Shown: positions 49,180 through 60,785 of the stretch, piece by piece
Layout of the letters: every line of letters starts with the position of its first letter
Numbering within the stretch: position 1 is the first letter of the stretch
Origin: Acanthosoma haemorrhoidale
Lineage: Eukaryota > Arthropoda > Insecta > Hemiptera > Acanthosomatidae
NCBI GenBank assembly: GCA_930367205.1
Contig: OV884011.1
Coordinates: 117,797,866 to 117,861,865 of the forward strand
Direction: 5' to 3'
Length of the DNA: 64,000 nucleotides
Translations under genes and position numbers: made by a program
Notes under the pieces: model-generated
What the model saw: the letters and a program-made list of their open reading frames with translations, nothing else
Told to the model about the DNA's origin: nothing
Databases searched by the model: none

Positions 49180-49870
49180 TATTTGCTCGTCACAAATTAA
49201 AAACTAGACACCAAGAGCCTGACCAAGAGGGAGACAATTGACAATTATCTAGGGGCTCTCAAAAGTCTTTCAAAATAGTGTGGTTTCAACGCAGTGAGTG
49301 ATGAAATAAATAGAGCTGAAAATATCCGTGATGCGTTTATTGATGATGTACAATCATCGCATATTCGACAAAGGCTATTGGAAAACCACTCTCCAGCCTT
49401 GGAAGATGTGGTGAGTTCGGCAAGATCCCTACAACTAGCTCGGCATCAATCTGAGCAGTATCAAACTCCATTAAATGATGCCAATGCCAGTTAGGAACCC
49501 AAGCTGGTCTCAAACAATTCAGATCAGGGTTTATCGTAGGAAGAAACGACTGCTGTTCTTTCATCTTTGTTCCTTATATCTGCGGCTTGAAGGGGCACGC
49601 ATGAGTTGTTTGCCTGGCACGAGAAGCGATTTGCAAGGATTAGGGAATTAAGTGTCACTATCGAAAGTATACAGCAAACGGTATTATAAATATTCTCGAT
49701 CACCAACACGCTTCACTAATTTCATTGCAGCATTACCTTCCAGCTTAGATAAAGCCAGAGCGTCTGTCACGATCAACGTACCAGGCGTTCAGTTTAGTAG
49801 ACACTGGGAGCTCTGATAACTTTACCAATTAGAACACTGTTCATAGGCGTAATGTTCCTATCACGATATG
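49180..49870 (+). pseudogene. Gypsy-type gag/protease remnant
   Basis: Reads LTKRETIDNYLGALKSLS, then an open frame from 49294 with AENIRDAFIDDVQSSHIRQR and LLENHSPALEDVVSSARSLQ, typical of the gag of K02A2.6-like gypsy elements. Further on, a frame gives FIAALPSSLDKARASVTIN, the lead-in to protease; the active-site region that should follow is broken. It is not the same family as the gypsy elements at 19.9 or 56.7 kb. Confidence 0.7.
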
Positions 49871-50394
49871 TAAACGTGAGTATGCTTCCATGACATCTAC
49901 ATCTCTATAATAAGAAAGCAGCCACAATTAGATATTTTTCTGATACTATAATGATTTATCAGACATCAGACACAAAATTGCAGCAGTGAATTAACTGACC
50001 AACAAAACAACGTTGTTCTTACATCAAAGTGTGCTTAGATTATAATTACAAACGAATCACCGGATTATCTAGAGTTTTGGAAGTTCTTAAAAAGGAAAAA
50101 GGTGATTTAGCTATCCGATGTGCTTGTCGTTTTGGCTAAACATATTAATGTGAGAAATCGTTCTCCAAGATGAACTTTATGAAAGATGACAATAGAGTGT
50201 TATTAATCGTCTCTCTTTTCAAAAACTTACTTAGATTAGCATCGACAGCGGAGCTTGAGCTGTAGCTAGGTATGATTTGATTAAAAAAACTTTGGTTCGT
50301 TCTCGGTTTTGCTACTCTCGTTTTTCAGGAGCTATACCTTATGATAAATTCTTTGAAATAAATTGTTCTCATCATACTTTTTCTATTTTTTTAA

Positions 50395-50850
50395 TTGGAG
50401 GTTATACCGGCTTTCGCACTTGCTAACTTCACCCAACTTTTCGCTACATCTCAAACTGATGATGTATCAATGTCTCCTACGGCCAGCTCTGCTGCACGGT
50501 TCCCCACTATATAATCACTTGACTGATAATACAGCTAAAAGTCTCCAGCAATTTCAGAATGGGATCATGAAAAAGTGTTTAGACATACCTCTCTCGAGAG
50601 GTCAAAGAACGCCGACCTGCACCCGTTACTTGGTATAGCATCGGTGAGTGAGTTCATCCACCGGCGACACACCAAATTTTTTGACTCGTTGCATCACCTA
50701 ACAAACTCAGTGTTTAACACTAGGACCCCACCACCCTTCCCACTTCGATGGCAACATACTGTCGGGGTAAATTAGGTTACGATTTTGTTTTTAGATGTAA
50801 GTTAGTTTTAAGTCTATGATTCAATGTGAGCCTCCCCACTTTTAAACAAT
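50395..50850 (+). pseudogene. Jockey-like LINE C-terminal fragment, family 2
   Basis: Reads FSLHLKLMMYQCLLRPALLH, then LQQFQNGIMKKCLDIP and, after a shift, HPLLGIASVSEFIHRRHTKF and FDSLHHLTNSVFN. This is the thumb and C-terminal part of a jockey-type RT. The element at 59.8-60.8 kb is the same family (FIHRRHIQFFDSL). Confidence 0.75.
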
Positions 50851-51089
50851 GAATGTACAATGTCCATTTTACTTTTGTAAGAATCACAAATCACAAAATA
50901 AAATTAATAAAAATTGTAGCCAAGCTACAGGACATAAAGTTAACTGCTGTAAATAGATTAATTTATGTAGAGTCTGTACTGATTTCCATAATTTATAATA
51001 ACAATGGGATATGAAAAAAAAAATTGTTCTCATCATGTTTTCTAATTGTTTGACTTTTATAAAATAAATAGGTACCTGTCTAACAAACA

Positions 51090-54000
51090 ATGTGGTTCTG
51101 GAATTGCCTATTCCGATTGTATTGAATATGCGAAGAAAATATAACTTGTTAATAAAAGTTGTGTAAATTGGCTTTTTTAATATGGGTGTTGTAAGGGGGG
51201 GGGGTTAAACCCATCCTGGTTTATGGAACCAAGAGAACTTGCACTGCCTTCTTTGTCCAATGCTTATGTTCATAGTCTATTAATATTTTGAGGTACATTA
51301 TTATGTTTATTTGTATTTGTTTTATGGTTTGTGTGAAGGGAGGATATCGCTCAATTTTCTGCGAAGTGATTGAGTTTTAACTCAATGCTAAGAGTATCCG
51401 ATAATGACATGCTATATACAATGTCTTGCATGTTAATAGATTATATTGCATAACCAACTAAAGGGAGGCTATATTTTTGATTTACCATATATTATATGGT
51501 GGCCAACAGACTCAGCCAGATATTCAAATTTTTGTCTTGTAGTTCATTTCCAAATAATCCCCAACATAATGATGCATAGTTCTAGTTCAATTAGGTTCAG
51601 TTTGTTTTATGAGTGTAAAATTGGTTAAATTATTTTTTCTAATTGGGTATTCTTCATACTCGGTAATCGGTCTTAATAGTACAGGTGAAAAAATACCAAA
51701 AACCCGAACATAAAAAAGAAAATGGTCTGTTGATGAAACTTTGTAAAAATTGGATTAAACTCTCATGAGAATGAAGAATCAAAAGAGTTCATAAAAATTT
51801 CTATAGTGGAAGGGTGTTTTGGAGTGGGGAAATGTGGGGTTTGAAATTAGATTTGGTACAATCTAGACAAGCAAGGGATGTTTTTTGAGTATTTTTTGAA
51901 ACCTGATCTAATGGAAACGAAAGCAAGACGATATAACCAATCTGAAAACAGTTGTTCTTGTTTTTATAGATGAATATAGACGTATTATCTTGATTATGAA
52001 TAAGTTCCTTGGAGATCTGAAGAGCTGCCCTACTGATGGACATACAATAAGAGAAGATTCACACATAAGAAGCCTTAATTCTAAATTCAGATTACAACTT
52101 GACAACATGAACAGAAAGCACCAACTGCAAAGCTATGGTTGCAGTATTTCTAGATGACAACATTAATAAAGAGATACATAGAAACTAAAATAACATGCAA
52201 CTAATAGCTCCAATTGTACACAGTCAAAATGATGATGCCTTAGTTAATTTCCATTATTTAAAAGCAAGCTAAATCTACTTGGAGTTGATGCCTGAACTGT
52301 CAATAAAAATGGACCCATTGAAATATGAACAATTCTTGAAAACTTTCTGAGAGAGAAAACTCCCCAATTGGTGACTTGACGAAATTGTCACTCTTTAACA
52401 ACTTGGGAATGAGACAAACAGCTCTAATGCATCAATGAGAACCTTCTTGAGAGTGCTAATGGCTTCATAATTGACAGCGGTGAAATAGAACAAGTTAACT
52501 TGTAGATCCTACATTGAAACATGTGATGTCTAAGGGAGATAGGTTCAAACACAGTTTAAATTAGCTGTTGTATGGTTTGATGGCTACAATAACAGCTACA
52601 GTATTAAAATATCTGAACACCTATGGTGGTACAAACATTTCACTCCTCAACTTCTGATAGCACTAGAGGGTGCGATTTCTCAAAAAAAAAAAAAAAAATT
52701 CTTTTTCTTTATCATTTGGCTCACAATCTTCTTAGAGGATTTTATTTTTAAGTTACCCATAGACTCACCTCACTCTTGCTAATGTATTTTTATCTTTAAA
52801 CTTCCCCTGTATTACTCTAATGTCTGTCCAAAATATTTTTTTAGTCTGGAAGCATTGGTAATTACTTATAACATCAGTATGTTTTTTTATTGCTATTACT
52901 TAATGAGATCAAGTGCACACTATGACTTTCACCCACCCCAACCTTTAATTGTGTTTACTATTATCCATTTATTTTTAATTTAAATTAACCTTTTATTTAC
53001 AATGTATGTCCCATTACATTTGATAAACAAGTGTTTTATTTAACTACTTCCTAATAGTGAAATTAATCTTTCTTATTTACCAGAATAAATTTATAAAACA
53101 CTTAAATAACTTGTATACACTAACAAGGGTCAGGCCTTTCCTGCTTTTATTACCAAGTGTTAAAGGGTGTTTCCTGTTTTTGTTCCCAAGGCCTAAAGCA
53201 TACATATTATATTTAATCAATATTCATTTTAAAATAGAGCTTATACTTGAGCATAATAATATAATCACAAAATATTAGGAAGTAAATTAACTATTCCCAT
53301 AATTGTTGGAGTGATGACCTGTAGATAATTTGCCATTTCTTAGAAGATATTAAAGGATCTAAACCAAAATAAATAAACTATAAAATACAATTTTGAAGGT
53401 TTTTAAACCCTGTAAATTTTAATATAAGAAAATGTTTATACATAATATTTTTAGGTACATCGTATATTTTATCTTAATCATGGGTGAGAAAAGTTGGATT
53501 GTATATAAATGAGGCACATTATCCAGTCAATGAACAGTAGAAATCATAACTTTTTAAAAACAATCTTAATAAATTGGGAACAAAAACTTAAAAATAAATT
53601 GTAAACTTCACAAAACAATAACAGCAGGACATTAAAATTTATCAAAGAAAAAACAATGGAACAAGCTACTTCTTTTATTAATAAATATTACGAGCCTTTA
53701 AATATTTAAAGTCAAGACATAGTATTTAATTGTGTAAATATTAAATTGCCTCTTGATTACAATTTAAAAAAAAATAAAATAAAAATACAATTACATAATC
53801 AAGAAAAAACATTTCAAAGGTGTGGCTAAAAAATAAATCTTAATGTTAACGAGTTAAAACAAAATATTTACAAGTCAGGTGAAAAAATAATTATGTTACA
53901 GGATACGCGAAACATTACATCAACATGACTAGTGTTGTTTGGCAATTGAAAAAGAGGATTTATGTCTTTTACAATTTAATAGTGTAATATCTAGCCAAAA

Positions 54001-54257
54001 CAATGCAATTATTGTTAGTATGTCAAGTGTTGGGATTGATTATTACAAATTAACAATTTATGTAGCCATAATTAAAATTGACATGTCTGGAGAAATAAAC
54101 TTAAAAACCAACTTGTCTTATTAAAACTTTTTGCCTTCTTCCTACCAATAACATTTATAAGACGACATGTAAAAAAATATAAAAAAATAATAGCAATGTA
54201 TGGAAACAATACTTTATTCTATTTATGCTGAATTATGGTTAAATACTCAAAATATAT
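51090..54257. other. Intergenic, no gene recognised
   Basis: AT-rich with G and A homopolymer runs near 51195 and 52681. The 51.8-52.6 kb part is slightly GC-richer and may be an old repeat; open frames are short and overlap on both strands. No exon pattern found. Confidence 0.45.
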
Positions 54258-54263
54258 TTATTT
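54258..54263 (-). terminator. Candidate poly(A) signal of the UMAD1-like gene
   Basis: AATAAA on the minus strand about 230 nt beyond the stop codon of the upstream single-exon gene. Confidence 0.4.
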
Positions 54264-54492
54264 AGAGGAGTTAAACTTTTAAGGTAATAACAATGATTAA
54301 CATTGATTCCACTACATGAAATATATAAACTGCATAAATAAGTAAGTATAAATGATATTTACACAAAATAGTGGCTTCAAACCATTATACTAAAAGAAAG
54401 GTAACATTAACATTAGGTAACACTGCTATATTTTTGGAGTAGTTCACCACAAATAAAACATTTGATGGAACATTATCTGAATGAATAAGTCT

Positions 54493-54948
54493 TCATCGGC
54501 GGTAATTTAATTCACTGAGGACTGATCTTTCAAGATCAAAGGTGTAATTATAGGAGCTGGAATTGATCCTATTTGAAACACCATCAAGCTGACTCTTTAT
54601 TGATTTAAGCTGATACTCATTGACAGGCATAGATTTAGAGTCGAGCCCAGAAGAAAGTTTGAAGGGTATTGAGTCAAGTGGATTTACAGATTTTTGTACA
54701 GGTACTGCTGAGCTTACTTGATGCACATTTGGCTGATGTTGGTGCATTGGATATTGTGGAGGATACCTCGTAGAAGATGAAGGGTGCACAGCTGGAGGAT
54801 ATCTCTGTGCAGGTAAATTAGGGTAAATGGGATAACCAGGAGTAACATGTTCACTGGATGATACTAAGTTGAAGTCATTTTCAACCACGTTAGATACATA
54901 CACTTCAGGTTTAGGAGTTTTTTTCAAGGAACCAAATAACCATTCCAT
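54493..54948 (-). CDS. UMAD1: UMAD1-like protein with UMA domain, single exon
   Basis: An intact 151-codon frame starts at the first ATG (54948) and ends in TGA at 54495-54493. The N-terminus, MEWLFGSLKKTPKP then ENDFNLVSSS, parallels the short start of vertebrate UMAD1 (~137 residues) ahead of its acidic/hydrophobic patch. The middle, residues ~40-80, is rich in Pro, Tyr, His and Ser. The C-terminal third has the two UMA blocks: VNPLDSIPFKLSSGL (about residues 88-102) and YNYTFDLERSVLSEL (about residues 133-147). The UMA domain is shared by UBAP1, MVB12 and UMAD1 and binds the ESCRT-I core, so a role at endosomes is likely. No intron is needed inside the frame. A retrocopy is possible, but the frame is undamaged. 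Symbol given by homology; confident on the domain, less on one-to-one orthology. Confidence 0.82.
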   Translation of the reverse strand: MEWLFGSLKKTPKPEVYVSNVVENDFNLVSSSEHVTPGYPIYPNLPAQRYPPAVHPSSSTRYPPQYPMHQHQPNVHQVSSAVPVQKSVNPLDSIPFKLSSGLDSKSMPVNEYQLKSIKSQLDGVSNRINSSSYNYTFDLERSVLSELNYRR

Positions 54949-56708
54949 TTCAAATAATTGAATAAAACTTCTTTCTTTTTCAGGCTGACGATGACAATAT
55001 CATGGACCCAACACTTGACTTTGACAGAAGATAACAGGTTAGCCCATTTTGTAAGGTTATAAAGCCGCGTGCTGTGAGGCTATGAAACTGATCGTTAGTG
55101 GGTAATGCCATCAACCTCAGTCGTTCAATGAAGTTAACTACAGCACTACATGTAGTCATTCCAAAAACTAAATAACACTAGTGCACTTTTGCCATAATCT
55201 CCACTAATGATTGTTTTTATTTACCTGGCTGATTTTAGGCTTATCAGCTAATCTGAGTAACATTTATACAATGGAAAATGTAATAAATCTGTGATGAGTT
55301 TATTATCCAATTCCAGTGTTACGAAACATGATATATAAATAACTGGGTACGTTCTTTATTGCTGCTGGATAGGTCTCTTCAGTTCCTAGACATCCTTTTC
55401 TTTTCACTGATGGTTTCGAACTCACTTCTCTGTTGGCTCAGAACTACGTTCCTTGTGGATCCGTTCCGAATAACGGTAACGCTCCAGGTTCGAAACGGAA
55501 CGAAAAAAATATTGGCAGTTCTGACAGCAGTGCCATCTAGTAGAATTTATTATATCTATTAACTAGATAGTGGTCAGAGTTGGGCATAATTAATTACTCT
55601 GTAATTTCAGAATTATTTTCCTATGTATAATTCATTTAGATTACAATGATCATAATTGTATTACATTAATTACGATTTAAAATCGAAGTTTTTTTTGTTT
55701 TGTTTTTTATCAATAGTTAAATAATCACTGTATAGGAGAGTATCTTAAAAGAAAAGCTTTATAATGAAGTACAAGCAAAACACTGGTATATACAAATATT
55801 GGGGAAGGAGTGTTAAGGGACAATTGTGAACAATGGGACTAAAGCTGAGACATATGTGTATAAGAGAGGGGTAGTTCCGGGAATTGGGAGAGATGTGGCT
55901 TACTTAAAAAATAACAAGAAACACCAGTGACTGCCATGAAGTCATAAGGCAGGTATACACTAGAAGGGGCCTTTAGCATTATATATAACATTGGGATTAC
56001 AATATTCTTAGCATTATATAACTAATGAAACACTAAAAAAATATAGTTAACCCAATGAACTCTAAAATTGATTTGATGACTATCGACATGTATGAACGTT
56101 TGAAACTTTAACTATTGAAACCTAGGGATTGAAGCTGGTTAATGCTTTGGAATTGCACCAATTAATGTTTGAGCATCTTGCAAGAATTGGCCTGCCATCA
56201 AATTTGCATTTCGGAACACACTCTAGTCTCAACACTGGGGGGTATGAAATTAATTTTTGAGTTCCTGGGTTTCATAATTCCAGTACTTTTTTTGTTCATT
56301 ATAATTATCAATAAAGAGGATTAAATTAGATATTTTTATTAAAAAAAAAAAAAAAAATATCGCTCATTCACTAGGACCCACCGACGAGACAAGGTGGACT
56401 TGTCCGTTACGATCGTCGTGGGAGTCACCAGGCAGCCACGCTCGAGACAAAGACGACAACGAAGTACAAAGAAGAACCACGCGTAGAACACAACTTAGTG
56501 AAACTGGCCAGTCAATATTATAGTAAGGTACATTGTAACTTTATTTTTTTTAACATTGTAAATTTATAACATACGTGTAACTCATGAATCAGTTAGTAAT
56601 TAAACAATTTTCCTTTTGCCAGAATTCTTTTTTATAATAACAGAACCTCTATAAAACCTCAGATTAAATTTAAAAAGAAAACAATTAAGATAACTATAAT
56701 TAGATAGA
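54949..56708. other. Upstream flank of the UMAD1-like gene and intergenic
   Basis: 55050-55560 is the likely promoter side. 56340-56357 is an A-run followed by a GC-rich patch (56370-56500) of unknown origin, perhaps another retroelement end. No open frame that I trust. Confidence 0.4.
55530..55543 (-). promoter_or_regulatory. CTCF-like motif upstream of the UMAD1-like gene
   Basis: Minus strand CTACTAGATGGCAC matches the CTCF core consensus at 13 of 14 positions, about 580 bp upstream of the start codon and inside a short GC-richer stretch. Confidence 0.3.
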
Positions 56709-56885
56709 TGTTATGGCTAGTGGCAAGACATTGCTAAGCCTAATACCACAGGGCCTAATGTAAACAAAGCCTGTGCATAGATAGAGGATGAGAAGATAAT
56801 AAAGCCAGTTAACAATCGTACCTGTGTGTAATATTACCATCCTTATTCTCTCTTTTTTGATCGCCTACAGCTGGGAGATGATAAC
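56709..56885 (+). repeat. Probable 5' LTR of the gypsy element
   Basis: Starts TGTTATGGCT and ends GATGATAAC directly before the primer-binding site, giving inverted GTTAT/ATAAC termini over about 177 bp. It contains AATAAA near 56797. With no second LTR in the window the left limit is inferred. Confidence 0.55.
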
Positions 56886-56903
56886 TGGTGCCGAAACCCG
56901 GGA
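56886..56903 (+). other. Primer-binding site for tRNA-Phe
   Basis: TGGTGCCGAAACCCGGGA is the exact complement of the 3' 18 nt (with CCA) of eukaryotic cytosolic tRNA-Phe, whose acceptor stem begins GCCGAAA. It sits at the LTR boundary, where minus-strand synthesis is primed. Confidence 0.85.
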
Positions 56904-57023
56904 GCTATCGAGTGTTCCGATAAAACGAAACGTCAGGCAACTAATTTTTTATCGCTTTTGGTTTACTTTTTGCTTCTTACTCACTTTCCATTTTTTTCTT
57001 TTTCTTCCTTTTAATCAGGAAGA

Positions 57024-58201
57024 ATGGTAGAGTTACGGCCGGCAGCCTTCAAATTGCTGCCTCCGTTACCAAGCGAAACGTTGCCTGAAGTTCTTGCTAA
57101 CTCCCTCGCCTGGATGAAGGCGCGAGGAGCAACGTCACAGGACCTGAGAAGAACGAAATTCGACCTGGAGAAATTCTCTGGAGAGTTGGGTGAGTTAAAT
57201 CACTTCATTAAAGGCAGTGGTAGAATTATGGAGAGAGTAGAAGCGAAGCAAACCAAGGCCTACTAGACCCAGGGGATGCGAAATCAATAAAAGCAGACCT
57301 TGTGTGTCGTATAAAAAGAAACGTATTGAATCTGATACAGGCTGATGAGAACACCCCGTGGGCCGTGGTGAAGGAACGATTGAAGAATGCCGTTGGACAC
57401 CGGAAGAGGATATGTGTTTTGAAATGTTTCGGGAAACGCGACATACGGGTCAAACGAAAGGAAGGGGAACTGTTGGCACGGTTCAAAAATATTATCAAAA
57501 AGATGAGAGAAACGATAACCTTGGCTGAAGTAGAAGCCAGGATGGCCTTCTTGTCGATGATTCTAAAAGTACAGCTAGCCAGGGAGACGGGTAAGCGGGA
57601 TAACTTACCAGAGTACCGATCGTTCGTGGAATGAGCCCTAGATATGATGGATGCTAGCGCCCGTGAAGAGGAAGGTAAGCAGGGAGCGGAGGAGAGAGGT
57701 TGGTCCAAGGTGACATACCTTAGACCTAGAATGCCACAGCTAATTTCGAAAAGAAGGGAGTCACCGCACGTGGACAGAAAAAGGACGATGGCAGAAGGGA
57801 GGAGGCCAGGCCAAGGAATACCTAGAACCGGAGGAAGGAGGGAGGAACGGCGATGTCACGGATTTTGGAGAGTCGGACACCTGGTGTCGCGGTGCCCGCG
57901 AACGAAATGCTTCGAATGTGGGATGGAAGGGCACCTCGCCAGGCAGTGTCTGTACCTTTACCGAAGAGCGGAAAAGTATCAGCCTGAACCTGTGGAAGTA
58001 AATGCACAGGGGGTGTGGGGGAGAAATAGGACCCCCTCCAAATCATCGAAAACGTCAGTAGCCTCAGAGACGGAGGAAGAAGAGGATGAGCCCGGAATCA
58101 GCAGAGATGACAGCAGGGACCACAGAAAGGGAGGTGGCAGTGCACGGATGTGGGAAGAAAAAGAAAAGCTGTGGGCGAGCAGAGGGGTGACTGCACGTTA
58201 A
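57024..58201 (+). pseudogene. Gypsy gag with CCHC knuckles, interrupted
   Basis: Frame 57024-57266 holds FDLEKFSGELGELNHFIKG, the start of a gypsy capsid; it stops, then 57302-57634 continues with PWAVVKERLKNAVG and EGELLARFKNIIKKM, and 57644-58201 holds a basic stretch and two zinc knuckles. The second, CFECGMEGHLARQC, is a full C-x2-C-x4-H-x4-C; the first, CHGFWRVGHLVSRC, has Phe in place of the second Cys. The pieces are separated by stops. Confidence 0.85.
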
Positions 58202-58209
58202 CAAATTAT

Positions 58210-58700
58210 AGTGTGAGTGGAAATTACGGTGGTATACCCATTATCCGAGTGGCAAGAGGGGTGAGGTGTCTGGTTGACACAGGGAGCTCCTGTACTATCC
58301 TCAGCAGAACGGTGGCAAGAAAATTATGCGCCAAGGGGAGGGCATCGCAGATCCGACCATGCTCGTGTAAACTAGTCACCCTAGGAGGGCCTTGCGAAGT
58401 TAAAGGCGAAATAGCGATGGGGTTGGCAATACATGTAGAAATAAAATGACAATACATGTGGTGGAGAAGATGGCGCGGGAATATGAGGGTATTATAGGGT
58501 GCGACCTCCTGGGAAAGGTAGGAGCAAAGGTGAGGTGCAGAGAGGGGATGTGGTCCATCAGAATAGGAAGAAAACCGTACCAACGTATGATGACCCTGGA
58601 GGTCGGAAAGGAGTAAATCGGAGCTGGCAAGCCAGAGGAAGACTGGGAAAAGGAAATCAGGCAAGAGTATGCCGGCATTTTCTTCAAAGAGGGGGATAAA
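58210..58700 (+). pseudogene. Gypsy aspartyl protease remnant
   Basis: Reads GGIPIIRVARGVRCLVDTGS, then SCTILSRTVARKL; DTGS is the retropepsin active site. A stop at about 58447 breaks the frame; another frame has EGIIGCDLLGK, the usual C-terminal ILGxDxL-type block, then toward 58720 TKETVHEIPLKQDP, the lead-in to RT, where the element is cut. Confidence 0.85.
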
Positions 58701-58790
58701 CTTGGTATAGCGACGAAGGAGACGGTACACGAGATACCGCTCAAACAGGACCCTGTTATGGAAATATTAATCAGGACATTGAAATGTTTA

Positions 58791-59834
58791 ATTTGATTTT
58801 CTACTGGTATGATAGACAAATATTTATTCAATTACTTATGCTAATAATTATTAGGAGTAATTAACTAGTAAAAAAACATTCTCTAATCTTGTAGTATATT
58901 CTATTATGAAAGCTAAAATTGTGTGATAAAGTCCGGGATAAAATTACAGCCATACTTACAAAAATATGTTGTTATTTTTGTTTAAAAAAATTTCATACGA
59001 GTTTATGAGTAATTTTCATAATTGACCTATCCTTATGATTGATTACATTGATGGGATATGTGATTTCAAAGAATTAAAATCAAATTTTGTTTACAGTAAA
59101 CATTTCAAAATGGACAAAAAGATTAACACACTGGTTCTGTTTATTTGTATGATCTAATTCTGCTAATCTGTTGTTCTCCTTGTAAATTGAACACAGTTTT
59201 TTATTGAAGGGGAGGTCGGGGACCTAGAGAAAAAAGATATAATTTCTATGTGGGTCATGGACTCTTGATTGGACTCCATAAGATCTTAGAGAGTGTGCCA
59301 ATGTTCAGAAGAAAATGTATATTTAGGTAAAGGTAGTTTGTGAGGACTTGGAATGACCATGAATCCAAACTCGGTATCTAAGGAGAAAAACGTCCGGATA
59401 CCAAAGGAGAATGTGAACCGGAAAGAGGGAGACTGAACACTATGAAACGTTGTGCTGCCACAGAAGAGGTCATTCGCGTGGAAGGGGTCCTTCCAAGGAG
59501 TGCTAGTCTAACTGGCAGAATACGGGAGTATCCACTGGGAAAGTATTGGAGGCTGTCAGATTAGATCTTTAGGTAAGGAAATAGAGAGGTGCAGGGGTAA
59601 ATGAATAAGAAAGCTATGGTTTGAAAAGAGCCGGATAAATCAATGCAGCGGAAGTGACTATTTCAAAGGCGAGACGTGTCCGGATTTTTTTCCCTTAACC
59701 CATAATTTTTATTTATTAAAAATTAAATATTGACAATAATATATATTGAGCTGAAGAAAGCTCCTTTTACTGCATGGCTATGCTTTTTATGCAGTTTTTA
59801 TGAAACTAACACTATCTGATTATGGTTAAAACTA
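58791..59834. other. Intergenic, partly GC-richer
   Basis: 58791-59190 is AT-rich filler. 59200-59690 is GC-richer and probably an old repeat, but every frame is broken and I recognise no motif. Confidence 0.35.
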
Positions 59835-60785
59835 AAAAACAGTGCAATGGGACCAAGTGATGGGGCTCACCTTCAGATTACACAGACCTAAAACAATCTT
59901 ATAAGTTAACTTAAACCTAAAGTGTTCCCGCCTCAACCACTTGCTACCAGCGATGGGCGGAAGGAGGTGTGTATATTGCATTGAACATGGGATTGGTAAG
60001 CTATTGCAGCGAGTCGAAGAATTGGATATGTCTTCGGTGAATGAACTTGACCACCATTGACAGCTCAAAGTCCTCATCGGCCTATGATATAGCGATGTAC
60101 CGTGGTACCATTGATTTGATTGCATATAAATAATCAGTTTGTTCTGATCACATCAGAGAGTAGCTTGTTATAGTGCCGCAACAATAAGTTTTGTTATAAT
60201 ATATTTTCAAAAATTGGAAAAGGATAATAACCCTCGCAGCCTAGAATATCAGCAAGGGAGATTACATGTAAGATGAAGATGAGTTTCTCTTCTATTTGCA
60301 AGTTTACAAGAATCATAAAGCATTGCAGCACTGGTCGATCCACAGGAAGGCCCCAATTCTGATAAAGTGAAAGAAGAGATTGATTTTATGGACAACTTCG
60401 AACTCTACTCTGTCTGCATGATGCTACTCCTGCGAGTGTTAGTGTGAACATGAATGTGAATAACATAAGAAGGGTAGTTTAAGGGTGGAAATGGATTGGT
60501 GGGTGATATAGGGTAGAGTTAGGTCAAAGACCAAACCTAGATTTTTGACTGAAGTAGAGATTTAGTTTGGTCGAGCATCGATGGTAAACCAACAATGATT
60601 GTCTTGGATTCTTCGGCATTCAATCGAAGATAATGGAAAGAGACCTAGGTTTCAATTCAGTTCAGATACTCCTGAATCAATAGGAAGGTGGATTCGAGCT
60701 GGCTAGGAGGTGAATTCGGGTGTCGTTGGCATATAGGTGGAATGAGTAGTGATGGATCCAAAGGTGGAGGGAGGTCGTTGATGTA
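59835..60785 (-). pseudogene. Jockey-like LINE remnant, family 2
   Basis: Minus strand reads LYINDLPPPLDPSLL near 60780, a damaged Y-A-DD-like block (YANDTRIHLLASS), RLNAEESKTIIVGLPSML near 60620 and, at 60050-60000, FIHRRHIQFFDSL. This is the RT palm to C-terminus of the family also found at 50.4-50.85 kb. Many frame breaks. Confidence 0.65.

Larger units (their letters stand above)
56709..58790 (+). mobile_element. 3'-truncated Ty3/gypsy element (5' LTR to protease)
   Basis: In order: a probable 5' LTR, a tRNA-Phe-type primer site, gag with zinc knuckles, and protease, ending at about 58790 in the linker before RT, where AT-rich host sequence resumes. RT, RNase H, integrase and the 3' LTR are missing. 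Composition is clearly GC-richer than the flanks. Frames are broken, so the copy is dead. Confidence 0.88.

Noticed and set aside
57226..57708. 160-codon minus-strand frame
   Set aside because: Antisense of gypsy gag, whose plus strand carries capsid and zinc-knuckle motifs.
58224..58831. Minus-strand frames of 168 and 143 codons
   Set aside because: Antisense of the gypsy protease region, where the plus strand has the DTGS active site.
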